From an uncultured Bacteroidales bacterium (GTDB lineage: Bacteria > Bacteroidota > Bacteroidia > Bacteroidales > Paludibacteraceae), in NCBI GenBank assembly GCA_902766045.1, contig CACXCA010000079.1, positions 1-46,722 on the forward strand: a DNA stretch of 46,722 nt, in the 5' to 3' direction. Below, in pieces: positions 41,946 to 46,722 of this stretch. Position numbers and translations under genes: made by a program. A model generated the notes under the pieces. It was not told the DNA's origin and ran no database searches. It was given only the letters and a program-made list of their open reading frames with translations. Every line of letters starts with the position of its first letter. The first letter of the stretch is position 1.

Positions 41946-43073
41946 TTATTTCTCTTCTGTAGAAGCTTCATCGCCTCCATCTTTGTCCTCACCCTGATCC
42001 TTACCATTGAATATCGTAGCAGAACCCACCTTCAATTTATCATCAATGATTTGATTCGCATAATTGATCCACTTTTCATATGGGGTACTTTTCAATTCAC
42101 TAAATGTTTCCCAGTACGTTCTGAATCCATCCTGACTAAGTTTTGCCATAACAGCCATCTGTGATTTATACTGACCAAAATAATCCGCAACATACTCCAC
42201 ACGAATATTGTACATCCACTCGTATGTTTGATTATCAAACACTCTAAACACATACTGGATAGACATGCCTCTCGCCTCCTTAGGATCAAAATATTCATAA
42301 ACCTGAACAATAGCATTAGAATGCCTATATTCATCTATGAACATCGTTTTATCTTCGATCTTGTTTTTCTCACGTAATTCGAAAGCTATCTTCTTATATT
42401 TATCTCCCTTCTTATAAAGAGAACGCGAGTTATATTCTTTTGTGACAAATGCTGCCGTACGATAATCCGATGCACCCATATCCTTCACCATGTTCTTTAC
42501 GGCTTTGTCCAATGATGAGGCAGAGGAGCATTTAACAATCAGCGAGTGTGCTTGAAAACGGTCTCCATCTTCTATCTTTTTAAGTTTTAGGAGTGTCTCA
42601 CACACAGCTATTGCATTAGCTGGATCTTTAGCCGAAGCATACGTTTGAGCTTTTTCGAGATAAAGACGTGGATCTTCTGGGGACTTTTCCAACGCATCAT
42701 TTAGTAGCTTCAATGCTTCTTCATAACGAGATAAATTTCCCAAAATAGTGCTTTGTCTGACAATAATAAAGCTATTGTTTGAATCAAGGTTCAAAGCTTT
42801 TGTATTGACTTCCAATGCCTCTTCATAACGATACATTTCATTCAAAACGGCAGCCTTTAATGTATATCCCTTGGTATCTGTACTATCAAGTAAGATCAGA
42901 TTGTTCGTACAAACCAACGCACTATCAAATTGGCCTTTATTCCAATATTCATTCAAACGACTAAGCCAATCTTCTTTCACGAGAGAAACGGCTGATACTG
43001 AAGCTTTACTTGCAACTGCAGGCATACAATTCAATAAGATGCCAAATAATAAATATCCGATTTTTTTGCTCAT
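41946..43073 (-). CDS. Exported TPR protein, 375 aa
   Basis: A periplasmic or lipid-associated protein with a signal peptide (about 1-21, GYLLFGILLNCMPAVASKA). TPR repeats occur at about residues 35-170, for example YWNKGQFDSALVCTNNLILLDSTDTKGYTLKAAVL, YEEALEVNTKALNLDSNNSFIIVRQS and YEEALKLLNDALEKSPEDPRLYLEKAQTYA. The C-terminal about 170 residues form an unrecognised beta-rich domain, then an acidic tail (GEDKDGGDEASTEEK). A strong -7 box lies 27 bases upstream, so it is its own unit. Confidence 0.82.
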   Translation of the reverse strand: MSKKIGYLLFGILLNCMPAVASKASVSAVSLVKEDWLSRLNEYWNKGQFDSALVCTNNLILLDSTDTKGYTLKAAVLNEMYRYEEALEVNTKALNLDSNNSFIIVRQSTILGNLSRYEEALKLLNDALEKSPEDPRLYLEKAQTYASAKDPANAIAVCETLLKLKKIEDGDRFQAHSLIVKCSSASSLDKAVKNMVKDMGASDYRTAAFVTKEYNSRSLYKKGDKYKKIAFELREKNKIEDKTMFIDEYRHSNAIVQVYEYFDPKEARGMSIQYVFRVFDNQTYEWMYNIRVEYVADYFGQYKSQMAVMAKLSQDGFRTYWETFSELKSTPYEKWINYANQIIDDKLKVGSATIFNGKDQGEDKDGGDEASTEEK

Positions 43074-43099
43074 ATGTTCCTTATTAATTGGTTAGAGGT

Positions 43100-43107
43100 C
43101 AAATATA
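43100..43107 (-). promoter_or_regulatory. Promoter -7 box of exported TPR protein gene
   Basis: TATATTTG on the minus strand; start predicted near 43093, 20 bases before the ATG at 43073. Confidence 0.65.
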
Positions 43108-43168
43108 TAAAAAAATCAACACAAATGGGTTCTCTATATTAAATTCGTTAGATTCTTAATAAACCCTA

Positions 43169-43741
43169 TCACTTCACCTTATCAATCGCCTTAATGCACT
43201 TCTGTCTGTCCTTGTCCGTCAGTTGGGGTTTCATTGCTGTTCCACCCCGCTCTATTTCCTTGACAATCTTGAAGCCTGCGTAGCGACAAATCTCACGCAT
43301 GGCACGGATGGCGCCTCGTGATTGCTTGAACCAGATGTTGAACGGCCAAGGTGTGGTGCAAGTGCTGACGAGGATACATTTCTTCCCCTTCATCAGTGGC
43401 TCAGGAAAGCGAGGAGTATCTCGCATCATGCCATAGACCAAACGATCGAATAGCACCTTCATCTGTCCGGGGATATTGCCCCAGTAGCACGGCGCTCCCA
43501 TAATGATGGTATCTGCCCAACGTAGTTTCTCCAACACCTTCAGCGTGTCATCCTCTGGCAGCACACATTTCTCCTTGGTTCGGCAGACCATGCAACCGAT
43601 GCAGGGTTTCATCTCGAGGTCCATGATATTGACCATCTCCACTGTCATATTGTTCGACTGAGCCTCTTCCTGCATGATGCCCAGCATTTGTGATACAAGT
43701 CCCTTTTTGCGCGGACTTCCATTGATAATCAGTATGTTCAT
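43169..43741 (-). CDS. Flavodoxin-family NAD(P)H oxidoreductase (Isf-like), second copy
   Basis: A 190-aa FMN protein. The N-terminus is MNILIINGSPRKKGLVSQML, with the FMN loop. It continues MKPCIGCMVCRTKEKCVLPEDD, a CxxCxxC-like motif as in Isf proteins, then ADTIIMGAPCYWGNIPGQMKVLFDRLVYG. The start at 43741 is chosen over an upstream extension to 43834 that would overlap the ATPase gene by 77 bases. It lies 16 bases downstream of the DUF4143-type ATPase on the same strand, so read-through transcription from the palindrome-controlled promoter is likely. It is distinct from the flavoprotein at 38738. Confidence 0.9.
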   Translation of the reverse strand: MNILIINGSPRKKGLVSQMLGIMQEEAQSNNMTVEMVNIMDLEMKPCIGCMVCRTKEKCVLPEDDTLKVLEKLRWADTIIMGAPCYWGNIPGQMKVLFDRLVYGMMRDTPRFPEPLMKGKKCILVSTCTTPWPFNIWFKQSRGAIRAMREICRYAGFKIVKEIERGGTAMKPQLTDKDRQKCIKAIDKVK

Positions 43742-43757
43742 ATTGTCGTTGTTATTT

Positions 43758-44972
43758 TCAGAAATCTTTTCTTGAACAGAATTGGCGAACGGAAAGTTCC
43801 TCAATTCCCTCGTATGTATTGCCTTCGAAGCCATTCCATGTGACGACGTACTTAGGATAGTTATCTTTGATTTTCAATAGGTTGCCAAATTCACGGTTCT
43901 CCGTCTCTTCATCATTTATGGCAAGGGCAGCCTGTATATAGATGCGCTCATTGTTCTTTTCAGCGACGAAATCGATTTCCTGTCCATTCATATTTCCCAC
44001 CTTTATACCATATCCTAAATATTTCAAATGCTTGAAAATCAGATTCTCAAGTATCTTCCCTTTATCTTTGGACCGGTATCCCACCAACACGTTACGTATC
44101 CCTAGGTCTTCAAAATAGTATTTCTCTCCTACTTCAAACATCCGTTTGCCTGCCAAATCATATCGTTTCACGTTATGAAGCATAAATGCATTGCATAGAT
44201 AACCTGCGTATGCTTGTATTTGGTTGACTGACAATGTTGAAAACTGCGATTTCAGATAATCACTGATGTTTTTTGCCGAAAAAAGTGAACCAACATTATC
44301 CGCAAGAAATTTCACTAAGTTTTCTAAAAACAAAGTGTTACGGATTTGATACCGTTCGGTTATGTCATGGAATAAGATGGAGGAATAAACCGATTTCAGA
44401 TAATCAGTGACGATTAACTCTTCAAGAGGAAGATGACGAAGGAAAGGCAGTCCACCGAATCGTGCATACTTTTCAAAGCTTTGATCAGAATCGGCAATGT
44501 TGTTAAATTCTATGAATTCGGGATACGAAAGGCCATAAACAGGTATTTCTATGTAACGACCACTCAGGTAAGTTGCCAACTCACTTGAGAGCATTTTGGC
44601 ATTGCTACCTGTCACATAGATATCGAAAGATTCGTTAAGTAAAAGTGAACGGAGGACTTTCTCGAAGCCATTGACATTCTGTATTTCATCAATGAACAAT
44701 GCCGTTTTTTTATCAGGAGATGTGTGTGTGGTGATATATTGATGCAAATGCTCATCAGTTCTGATTTTTGAGAGTTCGTATTCCTCTAAGTTGATATAGA
44801 CTAATGCTGTGTCAGGTTGTGTGAGACTGATTTTGTTCATGATTTGTTGAAGCAAACAACTCTTACCCACACGACGTTGCCCTGTGAACACTTTTATAAT
44901 CTGCTTGCCTATAAATGGCTGTATGCGAGATGTATATTCGTTCCGTTCTATAATTTCCCTTCTTTTGCTCAT
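43758..44972 (-). CDS. P-loop ATPase with DUF4143 C-terminal domain
   Basis: A 404-aa AAA-type ATPase. Walker A is GQRRVGKS (31-38), followed by LVYINLEEYE; Walker B is ALFIDEIQNVNG (91-102); sensor I-like YVTGSNAKMLSSELATYLSGRYIEIPVYGLSYPEFIEF follows. The DUF4143 C-terminal part has the nuclease-like fold pattern GNMNGQEIDFVAEKNNERIYIQAALAI, in which the expected E-x-K reads Q-A-A, so cleavage activity is unlikely. Proteins of this family are abundant in Bacteroidota, and no clear role is known. The upstream region has a remarkable palindrome array with a promoter in it. Confidence 0.9.
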   Translation of the reverse strand: MSKRREIIERNEYTSRIQPFIGKQIIKVFTGQRRVGKSCLLQQIMNKISLTQPDTALVYINLEEYELSKIRTDEHLHQYITTHTSPDKKTALFIDEIQNVNGFEKVLRSLLLNESFDIYVTGSNAKMLSSELATYLSGRYIEIPVYGLSYPEFIEFNNIADSDQSFEKYARFGGLPFLRHLPLEELIVTDYLKSVYSSILFHDITERYQIRNTLFLENLVKFLADNVGSLFSAKNISDYLKSQFSTLSVNQIQAYAGYLCNAFMLHNVKRYDLAGKRMFEVGEKYYFEDLGIRNVLVGYRSKDKGKILENLIFKHLKYLGYGIKVGNMNGQEIDFVAEKNNERIYIQAALAINDEETENREFGNLLKIKDNYPKYVVTWNGFEGNTYEGIEELSVRQFCSRKDF

Positions 44973-44980
44973 TGTCGAAT

Positions 44981-45080
44981 GTTTTAAATGTACTTAAAAC
45001 TTTTGCGCAAATATATGAAAGTTTTAAATACAATTAAAACTTTTGTAAAAATTTGGAAGAGTTTTAAGTATGATTAAAAC
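44981..45080. repeat. Three 20-bp palindromes at exact 40-bp spacing (operator-like array)
   Basis: Copies at 44981-45000, 45021-45040 and 45061-45080 have the form GTTTTAA-N6-TTAAAAC, with 7-bp arms identical in all three and 6-base centres that differ. The copies start exactly 40 bases apart. The promoter -7 box of the ATPase gene (45008-45015) sits between copies one and two. This puts the first copy just after the predicted transcription start and the second over the -33 region. I see the arrangement directly; binding by a repressor, or by the ATPase itself, is inference. Confidence 0.85.
45008..45015 (-). promoter_or_regulatory. Promoter -7 box of DUF4143 ATPase
   Basis: TATATTTG on the minus strand; predicted start near 45001, about 28 bases before ATG 44972. 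It lies between two palindromes of the array. Confidence 0.7.
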
Positions 45081-45111
45081 TTTTTGTACAATGTTGCAGG
45101 GGGTGCGGACG

Positions 45112-45169
45112 AAAAATCCCTCTTACAGTGCTTTTTTTGTAAAAAATCTCCCTCTTGCAGTGCTTTTTT
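45112..45169. repeat. Imperfect tandem repeat in the 45.1-kb gap
   Basis: Two copies of AAAAATC(TC)CCTCTT-CAGTGCTTTTTT are at 45112-45138 and 45141-45169. A shorter AAAAAATCCCTCT recurs at about 45258. The 313-base gap 44973-45285 otherwise holds the palindrome array, the ATPase promoter and the first 28-bp direct repeat. Confidence 0.55.
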
Positions 45170-45187
45170 GATATTTGAACCAAAAAA

Positions 45188-45215
45188 CCTGTTGGTTGAA
45201 TTAAATTTATAATAA
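45188..45215. repeat. 28-bp direct repeat, left copy
   Basis: Begins CCTGTTGGTTGAATTAAA; the identical 28 bases recur at 46385-46412, so the pair brackets the IS5-like remnant and the acidic lipoprotein gene. The homology stops abruptly at both ends. Confidence 0.8.
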
Positions 45216-45285
45216 GAATTTGTTTGAATTTAATTCAAAACTAATTTGAGAGACCTAAAAAATCCCTCTAAAATAAATTTAAATA

Positions 45286-45531
45286 TTGATTATCAGTTTG
45301 ATAAGATTTTTCGCTTGGTTAGAAAACTTCAGAAGGTTGGTTATCGACTACGAGTTTCATGCAGAAACCGCAGTGGCTATGATTCAATTAGCCTTCTGTT
45401 TTCTGATGCTTAACAAAATATTTCAATATAATTTAAACAGATTCTTAAAATTCAGTATAGAGTGCTTGCCGTGGAATGAAATTCGCCACCAAAAGCGACC
45501 TAATTATGCCCGTAGTTATTGCTCTTTCTAA
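45286..45531 (+). pseudogene. C-terminal remnant of IS5-family transposase
   Basis: An 81-codon frame reading FFAWLENFRRLVIDYEFHAETAVAMIQLAFCFLMLNKIF. This matches the extreme C-terminus of IS5-family transposases (WVxERTFAWLxxFRRLxxDYE...A...LAF...ML). The N-terminal about 250 residues and the DDE catalytic region are missing, and no right-end inverted repeat is recognisable. It is therefore a relic. The last four bases overlap the stop region of the convergent lipoprotein gene. Confidence 0.75.
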
Positions 45532-46370
45532 AAATCATAATCCAATTCTCCGTCGCCAAGCTCTCTTAGTGGACTATTCCAATCACTCCACGTTGTCTCT
45601 CTATTTTCGTTTTCAAAAGCGTTGAATGAGGTTGACTTCATCTTCTTTGTTAGATAGTTGATGCTAACGTCGGAACCTTCTCCAGTGGCTCTGTGGAACG
45701 TTTGGCTGTCATACCCTATTCTGTAGAGTTTGCCGTCTTGAAAACGATATTTAACGGAAAAGTTTGGGTTGGTCCAGCTCCCGCATGCAAGGAAAATTCT
45801 AACGTACATTGTGAGGATATGCCTGTCTGATATTGATACGTCTAAATCTTCGTAAGATAGGCAGACATCTTGAGGACTAACTAAGCCAGCATATACTCTA
45901 TATTTTGTAAAAACGTCATCTCTGTCTCCCCAATAGATGGCGAAGTAAATATTGTGATAATTTTTTTCCTTGTCTTCCTGTTTTGATGTGTTTTTCCTGC
46001 AGAAGAAGGCAAGGTCATCGTATCCGTCTTGATTGAGGTCTCCCGTGGCCTTGCTTATTATCTCCCAATTTTCTGGAGTTACATCTTTGGGGCTATCCCC
46101 CTTTTCTTTAAAACTATCAATAACTCTTTGTGCAATCTCATCTTCATCTTCATAGTCATCATAGTCATCAAGGTCTTCTTCCTCCTCCTCCTCTTCTTCC
46201 TCCTCATATTCCTCTTTCACATCTTCTTCCACCTCCTCGTTTTCTTCTATTGCTTCTACAGGAGAATAATCAGCTCCACTACCCTCGAAGGATTCATTTT
46301 GCTGACTTTGATTTGAGCAAGAATAAAAGAGAAAACACATTGCGGTGCATAGAGCTATATATGACTTCAT
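45528..46370 (-). CDS. Acidic lipoprotein with EF-hand-like (FG-GAP type) calcium motif
   Basis: A 280-aa lipoprotein. The signal region ends in a lipobox-like LFYSC with Cys at about residue 18. Residues about 44-78 are almost continuously Glu and Asp, including a run of Glu and DLDDYDDYEDEDE. The domain after it has GDLNQDGYDDLAFFC (about 109-123), the Asp-x-Asn-x-Asp-Gly calcium loop typical of VCBS/FG-GAP-like repeat proteins. A C-terminal beta-rich region ends ELGDGELDYDF. It should sit on the outer membrane or periplasmic face. The acidic tract could bind metal. The gene is flanked by the 28-bp direct repeats, which suggests it moved or was captured with insertion sequences. Confidence 0.8.
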   Translation of the reverse strand: MKSYIALCTAMCFLFYSCSNQSQQNESFEGSGADYSPVEAIEENEEVEEDVKEEYEEEEEEEEEEDLDDYDDYEDEDEIAQRVIDSFKEKGDSPKDVTPENWEIISKATGDLNQDGYDDLAFFCRKNTSKQEDKEKNYHNIYFAIYWGDRDDVFTKYRVYAGLVSPQDVCLSYEDLDVSISDRHILTMYVRIFLACGSWTNPNFSVKYRFQDGKLYRIGYDSQTFHRATGEGSDVSINYLTKKMKSTSFNAFENENRETTWSDWNSPLRELGDGELDYDF

Positions 46371-46384
46371 AATATTTCAGTATA

Positions 46385-46412
46385 CCTGTTGGTTGAATTA
46401 AATTTATAATAA
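46385..46412. repeat. 28-bp direct repeat, right copy
   Basis: Identical to 45188-45215. It lies 64 bases before the IS982-like transposase gene, so it may be that element's left end; the left copy would then be an orphan end. I could not find the complementary right end. Confidence 0.7.
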
Positions 46413-46476
46413 AAAATATAAAAAAGTTGCGTATTTTCTTAATTTTTAGCATTTTAGTAGTGCGAAAACAAAACAA

Positions 46477-46722
46477 ATGCCATTCATTGTCTTAGATATG
46501 CGCAACCTCATTACAAATTTTAGAGAAATTCTTGGAATTTGCAAACAATTCGTAGGAAATCGAGTAAATGAGAAGGGAAATGTAGCGAGATGTGGTGTTG
46601 TGCCGACCTTCTCTGATTTAGAGGTGATTGCACTCTCCATCACCGCAGAGGCATTCAGCATCGATAGTGAGAATTATCTTTTTAAAAGGCTGAATGCGGA
46701 GTGTCCCGAAGCCATTCCCAAT
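46477..46722 (+). CDS. IS982-like transposase, N-terminal part (truncated by window end)
   Basis: Eighty-two codons remain open at the right edge. The sequence MRNLITNFREILGICKQFVGNRVNEKGN..., with FSDLEVIALSITAEAFSIDSENYLFKRLNAECPEAIPN, resembles the N-terminus of IS982-family transposases of Bacteroidota (SDLEVIALSI region). The first possible ATG is 46477; the ATG at 46498 (MRNLITNF) fits the family start better. The catalytic core lies beyond the window, so I cannot say whether the gene is intact. The 28-bp repeat upstream may be its terminal sequence. Confidence 0.75.
   Translation, partial: MPFIVLDMRNLITNFREILGICKQFVGNRVNEKGNVARCGVVPTFSDLEVIALSITAEAFSIDSENYLFKRLNAECPEAIPN

Noticed and set aside
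44981-45080. Possible CRISPR array (20-bp repeats with 20-bp spacers)
   Set aside because: Only three copies, the centres of the repeats differ, the spacers are related AT-rich sequence, there are no cas genes, and a promoter box lies within the array. An operator-like array fits better.
45188-45531. Complete IS5-family element
   Set aside because: Only the last about 40-50 transposase residues are present and no right-end inverted repeat is found; it is a relic.
46029-46316. Plus-strand hydrophobic frame opposite the acidic lipoprotein
   Set aside because: It is the antisense of the Glu/Asp tract, which yields a run of hydrophobic residues; no family resemblance.

Overview
The window looks like a chromosomal segment of a Bacteroidales bacterium (phylum Bacteroidota). 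The base composition is AT-rich. At least sixteen start sites are preceded by the Bacteroidota -7 hexamer-like box TAnnTTTG, ribosome binding sites are weak, and the tRNA lacks an encoded CCA. Many proteins also belong to typical Bacteroidota sets (DUF6515, EFR1 ferredoxin, YugP-like peptidase beside a synthetase-type RelA). I cannot fix the genus from sequence alone. There are no rRNA genes, CRISPR arrays or complete insertion sequences.

Positions 1-28,300 are mostly conserved chromosome. A minus-strand block carries ribE (riboflavin synthase), a long RelA-type (p)ppGpp synthetase with a ruined hydrolase domain, a conserved hypothetical protein, a YugP-type zinc peptidase, an M3 dipeptidyl carboxypeptidase, a BrkB-type membrane protein and the RNase P RNA (rnpB). 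On the plus strand follow a universal stress protein, a Ser/Arg-rich secreted DUF6515 protein and tex. From 21,512 down to 14,566 lies a compact six-gene minus-strand operon: PqqD-like carrier, ATP-grasp ligase, DapDC-type PLP decarboxylase, a urea-transporter-like membrane domain fused to an M23 peptidase, an outer-membrane barrel and a TPR protein. It looks like a pathway that makes and exports or installs a small amino-acid or peptide-derived product. I regard it as the best candidate for an undescribed system. Next come an aldo/keto reductase, an atypical DprA-like protein followed by a UvrD-family helicase, an SRP RNA (ffs) and tRNA-Thr(UGU) arranged as one transcription unit, a membrane protein, a TfoX-N protein and an EFR1 ferredoxin.

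Positions 28,400-46,722 are accessory and mosaic. Relatively GC-rich enzyme genes (glycosyltransferase, alpha/beta hydrolase, GNAT, two flavoproteins, CAT-family acyltransferase, HEAT proteins) alternate with AT-rich genes typical of mobile or defence DNA: a RelB/DinJ-PIN toxin-antitoxin pair, a DUF1016/YhcG nuclease, two P-loop ATPases with nuclease-like C-termini, an IS5-like transposase remnant and, at the right edge, the start of an IS982-like transposase. Both ATPases are tied to tandem palindromes. One gene lies between two 90-bp direct repeats built from 53-bp palindromic units. The other has three 7-6-7 palindromes at exactly 40-bp spacing around its own promoter. Small duplications (a paralogous gene pair, a 66-bp in-frame duplication, 28-bp direct repeats) also mark this part as actively rearranging.
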